In this document: positions 42,784 through 53,691 of the stretch, in pieces | Layout: every line of letters starts with the position of its first letter | Numbering within the stretch: the stretch's first letter is position 1 | Assembly (NCBI RefSeq): GCF_004379255.2 | Contig: NC_056037.1 | Coordinates: forward strand, 496,001-560,000 | Length of the DNA stretch: 64,000 bases | Reading direction: 5' to 3' | DNA from: Salvia splendens | Taxonomy: Eukaryota > Streptophyta > Magnoliopsida > Lamiales > Lamiaceae | Translations under genes and position numbers: made by a program | The notes under the pieces: generated by a model | Database searches by the model: none | What the model saw: only the letters and a program-made list of their open reading frames with translations | What the model was told of the DNA's origin: nothing

Positions 42784-44865
42784 TGCTTGGTGGTGCCGAT
42801 CTGACTGCTCGGCACTTCTAAGCGCAATTTGCAGACATTCCTTTGCTCTCTTTTGGTCACCTCGGATGACCGCTATCCCTCCTTTAGTAGGGATCTTGAT
42901 GGTGAGGTGATAGGTGGAGCAAACGGCCCGAACTGTGTTGAGCCAGTCTCTTCCCAGGATGACGTTGTACGGGGACCGAGCTTTCACCACGAAAAACTCA
43001 ATCATCGTACTGGAGCTAGTAGGCGCTTTCCCCACCGTGATCGGAAGGCTGATAATACCTTCAGGGCGGGTGTCCTCCTGGGTGAAGCTCTTCAGGGGAA
43101 GCGGAGCCGGACTGAGCCGAGCTGGATCCACTTCTAGTTTGTCGAAGCACTCTTTAAAAAGAATGCTAACCGACGCTCCTGTATCCACAAACACCCTGTG
43201 GATCAGTTTGTTTGCCACTCCGGCTTGGATGACAATGGCGTCTTGGTGAGGAGAGATGGCCGGGACGGGATCAGCAGCCGAGAACGTAATCACTTCGTCC
43301 TGCTTCAGCCTTTTATGCGTTGGCTCCTCTCGATTGGAGCCTCTGCGTTCTGACTTTAGGGACGACTTGGTCTTCCCGGCAGGGAGCGCGTCAATAGTCT
43401 GGATTACTCCATCATATTGCGGCTCGTCATCGTCTTCGGGATCCGGCTGCCTTTTCGGATCCTGAGGAGCGCAGTTCGCACCACTCTGCTTTTTATTCTT
43501 CTTTGGCTGCTTGCTTCGGTATTTTTTCAATGTCCCTGCCTTCACAAGAACATCGATACCTGCAGCCAAGTTTCTGCACTCCTCAGTATCGTGACCGTGG
43601 TCTTGATGGTAGGAGCAGTAGCTATCCTGTGGTCGGCGCGCAGCTGATTTCGTCATCCGCTTTGGCTTTTCGAATAGGTCAGAGTGCAGTTCGAAAATTT
43701 CCGCTCTCGGCTTGTTCAGCGGTACGAACTGGGCGGGCGGCTTCTCGGGATTGAGACGAGGTCCCAATCTGTCTTGCACCGGAGCCCTTTGAATTCTTTC
43801 AAATGGAGTCCGGCGAGGATGCCCCTGATCGCTATGATCGGGCTTCCTTCTGTCTCCTCGGGTCGATGAGCTGTCTAACGACCGTTTGCGACGGTCTGCC
43901 TCATCGGCCCGGGAGTACTGGTCCGCAATGTCCCACATTTCCTGAGCTGTCTGCGGACCGCACTCAACGAGCTTCCTGTAGAGAGCTCCGGGCAGGATTC
44001 CATTTTGGAATGCCGAGATGACAAGCAGATCGTTGAGATCGTCTACTTGCAGGCATTCTTTGTGGAATCTTGTCATAAAGTCGCTGATTTTTTCGTCGCG
44101 ACCTTGACGAATGGAAAGCAGCTGAGCCGAAGTGATTCGGGCTTCCGCTTTCTGAAAGAACCTCCTGTGGAAGGCATCCATTAGATCTCGGTAAGATCTG
44201 ATGCTGCCCTGGGGGAGGCTATCGAACCACCTTCTCGCGTTCCCGATGAGCAGCTCGGGAAACAGCTTGCACATGTGGACCTCGTTGAGACCCTGGTTCG
44301 CCATGTTATATTGATAGCGCCCCAAGAAATCGTGAGGGTCCACGAGCCCGTCGTAAGTCATCGACGGAGTTCGGTAGTTCTGTGGTAGGGGAGTTCGGGT
44401 GATGTCGTCCGAGAACGGAGTCTTCAGTGCTCCGTACACGGCGAATCCGATATCTCGTCGGTATGGAGGAGATTGAGTTCTCCTGTGATTCCGGTACCGA
44501 GGAGGAACAGGAATATGTCGGGGTTGAGGATTCTTCTTCCTGGAAGACACGGCACTACTGCGGTAGTGACTTTCTTGTGCGGAGGGAGAAGGAGAATCCG
44601 CCGATTTCGTCTCCGGCTGCTTTTGGCCTTTTCGCAGGAAGGTTAAGAATTCCTCCTGCTTCGCCGCCAAAAACTGCTTGACAGCCTCATTCAAATCGGG
44701 CTGCTGGGAAGACTCAGTGGGACGATTTTTGGAGCGGCTTGTTCCTTCGCCATGAGAACTGGTGGTGGATTTATCCCTAGGCTGTTTTCCAGACCTATGG
44801 GATGGATTGGCTTCCTCCTGGTTCTCACGGGCAGGAATACGGGTACTCTGCGATCTGGTATGCAT
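42781..44865 (-). CDS. retrotransposon gag-protease (copy 2)
   Basis: 694 residues: charged N-terminus, Retrotrans_gag domain (YDGLVDPHDFLGRY to FHRRFF), zinc knuckle C-x2-H-x4-H-x4-C (CSYHQDHGHDTEEC) and aspartic protease DTGAS with ILGRDWL. Most differences from copy 1 sit in the first 130 residues and in the linker before the protease. No stops or frameshifts. Confidence 0.94.
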   Translation of the reverse strand: MHTRSQSTRIPARENQEEANPSHRSGKQPRDKSTTSSHGEGTSRSKNRPTESSQQPDLNEAVKQFLAAKQEEFLTFLRKGQKQPETKSADSPSPSAQESHYRSSAVSSRKKNPQPRHIPVPPRYRNHRRTQSPPYRRDIGFAVYGALKTPFSDDITRTPLPQNYRTPSMTYDGLVDPHDFLGRYQYNMANQGLNEVHMCKLFPELLIGNARRWFDSLPQGSIRSYRDLMDAFHRRFFQKAEARITSAQLLSIRQGRDEKISDFMTRFHKECLQVDDLNDLLVISAFQNGILPGALYRKLVECGPQTAQEMWDIADQYSRADEADRRKRSLDSSSTRGDRRKPDHSDQGHPRRTPFERIQRAPVQDRLGPRLNPEKPPAQFVPLNKPRAEIFELHSDLFEKPKRMTKSAARRPQDSYCSYHQDHGHDTEECRNLAAGIDVLVKAGTLKKYRSKQPKKNKKQSGANCAPQDPKRQPDPEDDDEPQYDGVIQTIDALPAGKTKSSLKSERRGSNREEPTHKRLKQDEVITFSAADPVPAISPHQDAIVIQAGVANKLIHRVFVDTGASVSILFKECFDKLEVDPARLSPAPLPLKSFTQEDTRPEGIISLPITVGKAPTSSSTMIEFFVVKARSPYNVILGRDWLNTVRAVCSTYHLTIKIPTKGGIAVIRGDQKRAKECLQIALRSAEQSDRHHQA

Positions 44866-44924
44866 TTTTTGGGTGGAAAAAATGGATCAAAAATTCGCTT
44901 TATCACAAATTTTGTTCTCTGTTT

Positions 44925-44940
44925 CCCACAGACGGCGCCA
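44925..44940 (-). other. primer-binding site of copy 2
   Basis: TGGCGCCGTCTGTGGG one base inside the 5' LTR, identical to copy 1. The priming tRNA is not assigned. Confidence 0.75.
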
Positions 44941-44941
44941 G

Positions 44942-45550
44942 TGATGGATCCGCGAATTTCTGATGTTAGTAAATGCTGGTAGAGAATGAAGATTACGACA
45001 CAAAGAATTTACGTGGTTCGATTTACTGAAGTAAATCTACGTCCACGGGAAGAAGGGAGGGCAAGATTGTATTGCTTGATCTGGGATTACAGCTTACAAC
45101 ACAGACTTGCTATATGCTATTTTATCTCTAGAGAGCTTAACCTTTTTCTATCTGATCTAAGTTCTATTTATACATTGAACTAGGATCGTGGTTTGCAGCC
45201 CCACTAACAAGATCGTGGGTGAGCAATAACTGCTCAATAACTGCTCAATAACTGCTTCGTACCACTAAATAGATCGTGGGTATAGTGGAGGTCGTGGAGG
45301 CCTTTCATGAGTCCACTAACTCCTAGTTCGGTCGAATGCTGAGACCGAACTGCTGGACTTTACCGATCAGCTCTTGCCGATCTGAGAGGAGAGCTTGACT
45401 GGTCGGCTTTTACCGAGCTGTAGGCTGAGTCCGAACTCTTTGGTCGTGCCGAACTCTTTGGTGCCGAACAGATACTCTTTCTTGGGCTCTGGGCTGATGG
45501 GCCGTCACTGTTATTGGGCTTGCCATTAGGGTTTAGTTCGTACCCCATCA
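44942..45550 (-). repeat. 5' LTR of retrotransposon copy 2
   Basis: 609 bp, starts TGATGGATCC and ends CATCA. TATAAATA promoter motif on the minus strand at 45172-45165. No internal duplication, unlike the other LTR. Confidence 0.94.
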
Positions 45551-45720
45551 CTTATTTTATGTATGATGTATAAATTAATAATACTCCACTATTGCTAATT
45601 TTGCTCAGATATTATTTGCTCATATATTATTTATAGTATTATAAAAAATGTGTTGTGATCAATGTCAAACCCTTCTTAAAGACTGAACTAGAGACCAAAT
45701 ATCATTCACCCATTAATCAC

Positions 45721-45778
45721 ATCTAATGGTTATTAATAATCACATATTATCTAATTTTTTATTGATAAAAGGGTAATT
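45721..45778 (-). repeat. right arm of the inverted repeat bracketing copy 2
   Basis: Reverse complement of 33675-33734 with a few differences; ends GGGTAATT. See the left arm. Confidence 0.7.
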
Positions 45779-46001
45779 TTGGAAGATCAAATCTCTCTTT
45801 TTGCATCCTTCCTTCATCTCACCGCTGCCTTCCCTTTACGACGCCGCTGTTGTCTCGATTTAAATTTTGTAAAAAGGTTAAACAAATTCATAGTAGAATG
45901 AATTAATAATCTACTGAAATGAAGTAATTAACTATTGAAATTAAGTAATAAAGAATAAATACTTCATTTTGATCGATTGTTACACAAAAACGTTTTGTTT
46001 T

Positions 46002-46082
46002 GCTTTCATTGAGAGTTGAAAGCAAGACATCCGGCTTACTAAACGGGTGCTGAGGTGCTCTAACCAAATGAGCTATGAAAGC
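46002..46082 (-). pseudogene. tRNA-Thr(AGU) pseudogene
   Basis: On the minus strand the acceptor arms GCTTTCA and TGAAAGC pair fully, with discriminator A. The D arm GCTC...GAGC is intact and the anticodon loop TTAGTAA gives AGU (Thr). A 7-nt insertion (CTCAGCA type, looks like a local duplication) separates the D and anticodon arms. The anticodon stem has one mismatch, and the T stem has lost two pairs (TTGCT against CTCAA). The loop TTCAACT remains. The total of 81 nt is too long for a normal tRNA-Thr. No SINE body is evident after it. Confidence 0.75.
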
Positions 46083-46820
46083 TTTTAGTCACTAAATTGA
46101 TGTGTCCTTTAGAAGTCTTTATTTATTAGAATATGAATGCCAATTACTACTATAATTTATGATTTCATTCAGTTCGTTATATTAGGGTATACTGCACAAT
46201 GTTACAAAATACACACCGACCGTATTTTAAGGATTTCTATACAAACACAATGTTAAAATACTTCGAAGGTAGATTACAAGGCCCAAAAGATTAAATTGAG
46301 ATGTAAATATTTCATGTGACTAGGCCCATGATTATAAACGAGCCCAGCCAAACAATACGAGCCTCAAACTTATTTCCTCATATAAAAGAGTCGAGTATAT
46401 GAATGTTGATAACATATTAATTAGGTCAAGTTCTAATTTATTTTGCAACTTTAATAATTAGCCTGAAAAATTATAAAATTTGGGTCTGTTCGCAACTATC
46501 ACACGGCGAAAATATAATTAGGCCTATATGCATTTTTTATGTTTGTCAATCAAACGGCATCGTTTAACTCACCGATAGTTACATCAAGATATGATTCTCC
46601 GACTGTCATATCAAACGAAATTTCATCAAAAAAATAGTTGTAAATTAATTGGAAACAAATTCAAATTTCCTTATTTTTCTAGCTTATTTTTAAAGTTAGT
46701 GTCAATTGTGGAGTATTAATTAAAATACATATTGTCATTTTGATCCATTCTTCTATAAAACTCTCTTTTTATTTTTCTTATTATTAATAATCAGACGTTA
46801 TATTTGTTAACTCATTTAAG

Positions 46821-47073
46821 TACTCCCTCCCTCCGTCACAACTAAATTGATACACAACTTTTGGACATCGAGATTAAGAAATTGTGTTGAATATAATAAA
46901 TGAACGTAAAATAAAATAGGAGATAGAAAAAAGTAAGAAAAATAAGAGAAAGTAAAGTATGTTATGGAATAAAGTAAGGGTGATTGGTTATTTTGTTTTT
47001 TTATTAAAAATGACTTAATTTTATTGGGATGTTAAAAAAAAATACGAATCAACTTAGTCACGACGGAGAAGTA
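46821..47073. mobile_element. CTCCCTCC-type MITE
   Basis: Left end TACTCCCTCCCTCCGTCACA and right end (reverse complement TACTTCTCCGTCGTGACT) are imperfect inverted repeats about 250 bp apart, with no coding content. Confidence 0.6.
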
Positions 47074-47348
47074 CATTAGGGTTTAGGAGTAAGTTTTAAA
47101 CCCATTTTTCACATTTCTTACGGCAAAAACATAGAAAAGCAAAACTCCAATAGGATGAAGTAGTTAACATTTTTGCAGGAACAAGGATGATACTATGAAA
47201 GAGAAGAAATAAACATCGTGTATTGGAAAATGAAGAGGAAATCTAGAACGATATGGAAGAGAGAAAATATATTGAAAAGACGAGTCGAATAAAAGCTATG
47301 AATTAAGTATGATCACTATAAACAGTCATCGTCAATGTACTCATCATA

Positions 47349-48128
47349 GGCCATCCGCAATGGGCGGACGATGGCACGCCCGATGGCGCGCATCGTCCGC
47401 GCCATCGATCGTCCGCGCCCATTGCGGATACGGACGATAGGTCGCGGACGATCGTCGCGGCCGATACTAAGGGCGCGGAGGATGGCGCGCCCGATGCCTA
47501 TCGTCCGCGCCATCGTCCTCCCCATTGTGGCGTACACGGACGATGGCCGCGGACGATAGGCATCGTCCGCGCCATCGTCCTCCCCATTGTGGTTCAAGGA
47601 TGTCATCGCCGATGTCATATATGCGTGCATAATCATGCACAACATGATAGTCGAGAATGAAGGCGGAAGCATCACCGATTGGAATGAAGATGATCGTGCA
47701 TCTAGTTTGGCCGGCGCGTCGACCGAGCCACCCGATAGAGGGTTACCGTTAGGCTTCAACGAGGTTCTATCTAGACAGGCCTCAATGCGCAACCAACAGG
47801 ATCATGCGCAGCTCATGAACGACATGATCGAAGAAGTGTGGGCTCGCAACCGCCGTTGTTGAGTTCGCGTTTTTTTAATTCGCATTGTAATGTATTAATT
47901 TTTATTCAATGAAATGAAGTTTTTGAAATTCGTATTTTAATGTATTAATTTTGTTAAATTCGTATGAGTTTTGTAATAAATATTAAAAAAATGATGATGT
48001 GGCGCGCCATAGGGCGCGCCTTAGGGCGCGTCTTAGGGCGCCCCACTGCAGGTGAGGAGGTAGGAGGATAAAACTGCTGACGTGGCGCGCCATAGGGCGC
48101 GCCTTAGGGCGCGCCATTGCTAATGCCC
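47349..48128 (+). mobile_element. PIF/Harbinger relic with transposase 3' end only
   Basis: Left end GGCCATCCGCAATGG and right end (reverse complement GGGCATTAGCAATGG) are related Harbinger-type inverted repeats. Flanking trinucleotides are ATA and TTA, a decayed target duplication at best. The left 240 bp is a dense array of GC-rich palindromic words (GATGGCGCGC, CATCGTCCGCGCCATCG). Internal deletion has removed nearly all of the transposase. Confidence 0.7.
47587..47862 (+). pseudogene. Harbinger transposase C-terminal fragment
   Basis: Reads WFKDVIADVIYACIIMHNMIVENEGG, then RGLPLGFNEVLSRQ and HAQLMNDMIEEVWARNRR before a TGA, the end of plant Harbinger-type DDE transposases. It starts abruptly at the GC-rich repeat, with no ATG and no catalytic core. 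Confidence 0.85.
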
Positions 48129-48483
48129 TTAGGCCTTAGAACTCCATGCACCTCTCTCTCTCTATCTCTATATCTATCTCTCTCTATCTCTCTCAATAAT
48201 TTTTTAATGTTACATTACAAAAGTATCGATCCTATAACTACATCATTCTCTAGTGTAGTAGTGCAACTCTTTTATTCTCTCACGTGATAAACACAGTATA
48301 ATCATTATGCATGTGAGATTATTAGTGAGAATCAATTTTATTAATTCATTGGTTGATACATTTTTAATGGAGCTCGAATCTTGCTAAAATTAAAATATTA
48401 TACTACTATTATTTTAGATGTAATTAATCACAGATTCTCAGTGCAAAATTCATTGTTTAATAACTTTATAATTAATGCAATGC
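48129..48483. other. short intergenic sequence with CT microsatellite
   Basis: A CT/CTAT-rich microsatellite lies at about 48150-48196. Nothing else is recognised. Confidence 0.5.
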
Positions 48484-48486
48484 TTA

Positions 48487-50272
48487 GAACATCCACAATC
48501 GTCCGCCCACTGTAGCCATGCGGACGATGCCCGATGCATCGTCCGCGGACGATAGGTGTTGGAGCACGCATCGTACTCGGTATCGTTCGCCCCACTGCGG
48601 GCAACGCGGCGATGCACAATGCATTTTCCTTTTTTTCGAATTTTTTTATCTATTTAAACCTTCATTTCTCTTTCATTTCCCACACCAATTCTCTCTCATC
48701 TCTCACTTTCCCCACATATCAATATTTCACTCCATATCACTAAAAAAAATGAGCAACCGCGACGACTGGAGTACATCGGAGGGCATTACACGGGCCTTGA
48801 CTCGGGCCTTATTCGATTGCGTTCATGAGGCTGCGGCGGAATGCTTAGCCGAAATGGAGCGCGAAGCGGCGGAGCAGGCCCAGGCAGCGGCGCAGATCCC
48901 TAGGCCGATTCGACGTTGGACGTTTGTCTGCCGCGAGCACGACGTAGCTCACCAACGTCTGTTCGCAGACTATTTTGATGAGCAACCACGGTGGGGCCCG
49001 ACGGTTTATCATGGCCGTTTTAGAATGCGGCGAGATCTTTTTCTCACCATTGTCCAAACGTTGGAGGCACGTGATGAATACTCCCAGTATCGGGAAGATG
49101 GCATCGGCAGACCCAGACTTACGCCGTTGTAGAAGTGCACGGTTGCGCTCCGGCAGTTGGCCTACGGCACCACGGCGGACATGTTCGACGAGTACCTTCA
49201 CGTCGGGGAGACAACTGGCCGCGAGTGCTAGAAGAATTTTTGTAGGGGAGCTGTGGAGGCTTATAGCAGCACATATTTGCAAAAGCCGACTGCTGTGGAT
49301 TGCCAGACCCTAATGAAGATGCACGAGATGGCGCACGGCTTTCCTGGTATGCACTGGGAGTGGAAGAATTGCTCGACGGCGTGGAGAGGCCAATTTACTA
49401 GTGGATGCAAGGGTAGCCACCCGACGATAATCCTCGAAGCCGTCGCTGACCATCGACTCTGGATCTGGCATGCTTACTTCGGTGTAGCGGGGTCGAACAA
49501 CGACATCAACGTCCTCAACTCATCCAACCTCTTCACCGAGCAATGCAATGGCAACGGCCTGGCCATCGAGTTCACTGCCAACGGACACCAATATCATATG
49601 GGGTACTACTTGGCCGATGACATATACCCAAGGTGGCCTGTTTTTGTAAAGACGATCAGCTGCTCAATAGGTGACAAGAGTGTTTTATTTGCGCAAAAGC
49701 AGGAGGCTGCGCGGAAGGATGTGGAGCGGGAATTTGGTGTGCTCCAAGCGCGGTGGGCAATAGTGAAAGGTCCGGCGCGTTTCTGGTTCAGGGAAGTCTT
49801 CGTCAATGTCATGTATGCGTGCATCATCTTGCATAACATGATAGTCGAACACGAATGTGGAAATGTCACCGATTGGGGTGATGATGAAGGTGGATATAGC
49901 TCCAGCACGACGAACCCGCACCACGTTAGAGGATTACCGATGGGCTTCAATGAGGTTCTATCTAGATAGACCTCAATGCACAACCAACAAGACCCATGCT
50001 CAGTTTATGAATGACATGATTGAAGAACTTTGGAATCGTAACCGCCATTGAGAATTTGTAGTTTTTTTCGTACGGTAATGTTTGAACTTTTAATGAAATG
50101 AAGTTTTTTTTCTAATTTTTATAGTGTTTTGAATATTCAAATTAATAAAATGCTTAGAGTGGCTTATATGGCATCCTACTGAAGGTAAATTGGTATGAGG
50201 ATAAAATGCTGATGTAACGGAGCATAGAGCGCCCTATAGGGCGGATTATAGGGCGACACATTGTGAATGCTA
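48487..50272 (+). mobile_element. PIF/Harbinger element with degenerate transposase
   Basis: 1,786 bp with flanking TTA on both sides (48484-48486 and 50273-50275). Terminal inverted repeats GAACATCCACAAT and (reverse complement) TAGCATTCACAAT are diverged. It contains a near full-length but broken transposase; there is no ORF1. Confidence 0.75.
48749..50051 (+). pseudogene. Harbinger DDE transposase (plant transposon protein), inactive
   Basis: ATG at 48749. The same frame reads 48749-49132 and ends in TAG at 49130. After another TAG near 49228 it is open again to about 49969 in the shifted frame. Recognisable blocks: RRDLFLTIVQTLEARDEY, CTVALRQLAYGTTADMFDEYL, GMHWEWKNC, LWIWHAYFGVAGSNNDINVL, GYYLADDIYPRWPVFVK, EREFGVLQARWAIVKGPAR, ACIILHNMIVEHE. 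Where the family has about seven residues between GFPG and MHWEWKNC, including the first catalytic Asp, this copy joins them directly. Premature stops plus loss of that Asp make it inactive. Similar to the fragment at 47587-47862. Confidence 0.9.
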
Positions 50273-50295
50273 TTATAGATTTGGGAAAACACTAA

Positions 50296-52089
50296 GAGCA
50301 TCCACTGCGCGTCCCGCGCGCGGCTCGCGTTCCGTCCCGGAGGGACGGTTCCGCCGCGGGACGCGTTGCAACCCTCGTCCCGTCCCGTAGCCAGTCCCCA
50401 GCCCGTCCCGTAGCCCGCATCCGCGAGACAAGGGACGCGCCGGCCCATCACGCACCCGGGCGACGTGGCGCGCCCCCGATGCATGCGTGACGCCCACTCG
50501 CTGGCCCGCGAGTGGGCGTCGTCACGGATGACGCAATAATTCAAATTTTTTTAAAAAAATCAAATTTTAATAAAAAAAAATTTTGAAACGGTAATGTTAC
50601 CGTAAATTTTTATTTTCTTTTTTTATTAATTTTATTTATGTATTTACTCTATAAATGATCCTATTTCATACTCATTTCATAAACAAACACACATCTATTC
50701 ATCTCAAATCCTCTCTATCACTCCAATTTCCATCTTAAATCAACTCAAACAAATGGATCCTTTTGAGCAAATGCGTCAATTAATGGAACAATCACTTGAA
50801 GAAGATCGACGACGAGAGGCAGAGGAAGCCGCGCCACCCCCACGACGCTCCCTGAAGTACATCAATCGGAACCGGGAGGAAGCCGCCGCACGGTTAGTAC
50901 GCGACTACTTCTGCGATAACCCGATTTGGGAAGATACCTACTTCCGTCACCGTTTCCGCATGAGTAAACCGCTATTTCTCCACATAGCGAATACTTTGGC
51001 GGCCCGGGAAGAGCCTTCAGTGACGAATTTCTCCGGAGGCCAAGCACGGACGATTGTCAGTTCCTTCTCAACCTGCACGAACAAGTGCACGGATTCCCTG
51101 GGATGCTTAGTAGTGTCGATTGCATGCACTGGCAATGGAAGAATTGCCCGGTGGTTTGGAGGGGATCCTACACGAGCGGCCACAAAGGCACCCACCCAAC
51201 CGTTGTACTCTAGGCCGTTGCCGACTACCGGCTTTGGATCTGGCACGCGTACTTCGGGGTCCCTGGCTCGAACAACGACGTAAACGTGCTCCACCAGTCT
51301 GATCTCTTTACCGAAGTTTTGGATGGTAAAGCGCCGGCCATCAACTTCGTCGCCAACAACCGGCTGTATAAAATGGGGTACTATCTCGCCGACGGCATCT
51401 ACCCGAAGTGGCCGACCTTCGTGAAGACGTGAGGCAGGCTTGCGAACCCAAAGCAAGCTCTTTTTGCGCAGAAGCAGGAGGCCGCGCGCAAGGATGTGGA
51501 GAGGGCGTTTGGGGTTCTCCAAGCGCGCTTCAACATCATCAAAGCCCCGGCTCGTTCCTGGTTCATGGAGAGCATGATCGACATCATGTATACGTGCATA
51601 ATCTTGCACAACATGATTGTCCGAGATGAAGGACCCGATGCGGGAAATTGGTTCGACCCCGAATCTCCCGGAAGCTCAACCGCAAGTAGTCCGCCGCGAA
51701 GTGGAGCGCATCCGTCTATACAAGAACGGTTGGCTATTCGGGTAAGGACACGCGACTCTAGCGCCCACACCCAACTCCAAGAGGATCTAATTGAGCACAT
51801 TTGGGAAAATTTTGGCGGAGAAGATTAAATTATGTCATTTTTTATTTTTTTAGAATTTTAATTATGTCTTTTTTTCTTTTTTTTTTTAAAGTTTAAGTTG
51901 TAATGTTGTTTTAATTTTAATGAATTGTGTTTGTTTAAATTTAATTGGGTTGTAAAAAAAATAAAAAATGAAATTGAATGAATATTAATTAAGGGACGGA
52001 ATAAGGGACGGTTAAGAGATGGAGCGTTGCAGGTTCCGTCCCTTAGTTAAGGGATGGAGGAAAAAAGGACAATAGCGTAGTGGATGGTC
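50296..52089 (+). mobile_element. third PIF/Harbinger element with degenerate transposase
   Basis: 1,794 bp with a TAA target duplication (50293-50295 and 52090-52092) and terminal inverted repeats GAGCATCCACTGCGC and (reverse complement) GACCATCCACTACGC. Its left 250 bp is GC-rich with GTCCCG repeats. It begins only 20 bp after the previous element's target duplication. Confidence 0.85.
50753..51828 (+). pseudogene. Harbinger DDE transposase, internally deleted and frameshifted
   Basis: The N-terminus is intact from the ATG at 50753 (MDPFEQMRQLMEQSLEEDRR, FRMSKPLFLHIANTLAARE). Near 51010-51050 a large deletion removes the helical middle and changes frame. The following blocks (HGFPGML, CMHWQWKNCPVVWRG, LWIWHAYFGVPGSNNDVNVL, YYLADGIYPKWPTFVKT) are in another frame and interrupted by TAG near 51210 and TGA near 51430. 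The last part (AARKDVERAFGVLQARFNIIK, LHNMIVRDEGP, EDLIEHIWENFGGED) is open to 51828. A different subfamily from the copy at 48749. Confidence 0.9.
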
Positions 52090-52092
52090 TAA

Positions 52093-53640
52093 TCAGGTCA
52101 GCATCCCCTCAAGAAATATATTGATGAAAAATAATTACTAATAGAATCTTGAGTAATAGTAGTACTGTTCATGAAAAGCCAGTGGTCATTTTATTTTAGG
52201 GTGTCAAAGTTGTTCTGACACAGGTGACTGAAAATGGATTTTACAACACAACTTCTACCGGATTACTTAAAAGTAACCCACACCTAGCTGATCTTTCTTG
52301 AAATCCATTTGAATAATCCATATCAAGATTACTCTTGATATTTTATAAATTCAATAGCTAGGCGATTAATTATTAGTACTCCACAGGATAATTTTTTAAT
52401 CTATTCATGGAAAAGTATAATTGCTGAAAATATGTTCTACATAAATTCATAATGATGTAGCAGAATATTTTTAATAAAGTCCAGCAATTTGATAGGTTAC
52501 TTTTACCATAAAAAAAAACTGAGGTTTTATACCAAGCCTTAAAATTATAATGTGCCCTAAGAAAGAGACTTCTTGCATACCAAATCTACTCCCTCTTCCG
52601 TCTTAAGGTAATTGAGACAATTCTTTTGTACACATGAATTAAAAATTTGATGTGTTAAAAGGTTAAAATGAAATTTGAAAAATAGCCATTAAAGACGATG
52701 GAAATTTAAATTATGAAATTTTCGCCCGTGGAGTAATCTTCTAGAATTTAATTGTGTAATTTTTATTTTCTAGTAATTAATGTATATTTTTTCTCTAGGA
52801 TTTTAATTATGTTTGTTTTAAATTATGCAATTTATAATTTAGATTTTAAATTGTACTCCTATTTTTCAGTTTTTAATGAATTGTTTTTTAATTAAATGTT
52901 TATTTTAATTAATTACATTTTAAATTGAAGAATAAAAATAGTGGAACACATGAATAGTAGAGGGATGAGACGGATAAGGGATGAGGGTTGCAGATGTTGT
53001 CTCTTAAGTAAAAAGTGTTATAGGACTCAAAAATAATAAAGGGATGAGATAGTTAAGGAATAAGACTATGGATGGTCTAAGAAAAAGACTCCGTACACAA
53101 ATAAGCCAGATAAAGACCTTTATCTTGCTTTAATAAGATAGCTATCAAATGCTACTCCTATATAGCAGTAGTACATAAAAATATTTTACTAGAACTTAAA
53201 AAGTGTATGTGAACTTTATTGTAAACATTAAACATGTAATTGACCATTATTTTCCCTAGTCTAACATCCTTCTACCCAAACCCCAAAACCTTTTACTTAA
53301 GTTCTTTTTTCTCTACAGAGATTGAGATTGAGATAGAGATAGAGATAGAGATAGAGATAGAGATAGAGGAAAAAGTGTGATGGATATAGTCATATAGAGA
53401 GATGGTGGTGGTGGGCGAGGGTGTTATAATGACAGAAGCAAGAGCAATAGGGTTTTATCATCAGAAACGAGGACTTCACAATCATCATTCTTTCCTTCTA
53501 AATAGAGTATACCCCAAAGAATGAACCATCTAATCTGATTTAATCACTCATATATCCCTCTCCCTCTCTCACTCCCACTCCCATTAATTAATTATACCCT
53601 CTCCCTCTCTCTCATTTACTGTGCCTCACCTCTCTTCTTA
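52093..53640. other. intergenic sequence with Harbinger-like debris
   Basis: About 52740-53080 resembles a diverged right end of the element at 50296-52089 (AAGGGATGAG units, TATGGATGGTCTAAG end), without a matching left end. A GAGATA/GAGATT hexanucleotide microsatellite lies at 53324-53371. The right end is the probable promoter side of MIR394 (TTAAATAG near 53638). Confidence 0.5.
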
Positions 53641-53691
53641 AATAGACCCACCAACTCCTCCTTTTCTCCATCTCTTTCCCCATCTACTTCT

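Larger units (their letters stand above)
34080..45550 (-). mobile_element. Ty3/gypsy Tat-type LTR retrotransposon, copy 2, full length
   Basis: 11,471 bp bounded by a perfect 5-bp target-site duplication CTTAT (34075-34079 and 45551-45555). Minus-strand order: 5' LTR 45550-44942 (609 bp), primer-binding site, gag-protease, TAG readthrough, pol, tandem repeats, two genes on the opposite strand, polypurine tract, 3' LTR 35215-34080. The 3' LTR is 1,136 bp because of a 527-bp tandem duplication. All main frames are open. The second RNase H, the gag knuckle type and the antisense gene with a Transposase_28-like domain place it in the Tat clade (Retand/Grande-like), from family knowledge. Confidence 0.95.
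45556..47348. other. intergenic sequence right of retrotransposon copy 2
   Basis: Continues the locus interrupted at 34079. It contains the right inverted-repeat arm (45721-45778), a tRNA pseudogene (46002-46082) and a MITE (46821-47073). No protein-coding gene is supported. Confidence 0.5.

Noticed and set aside
47316..47792. 158-codon minus-strand open frame
   Set aside because: It spans GC-rich palindromic words and the antisense of a transposase fragment; no protein family is recognisable.
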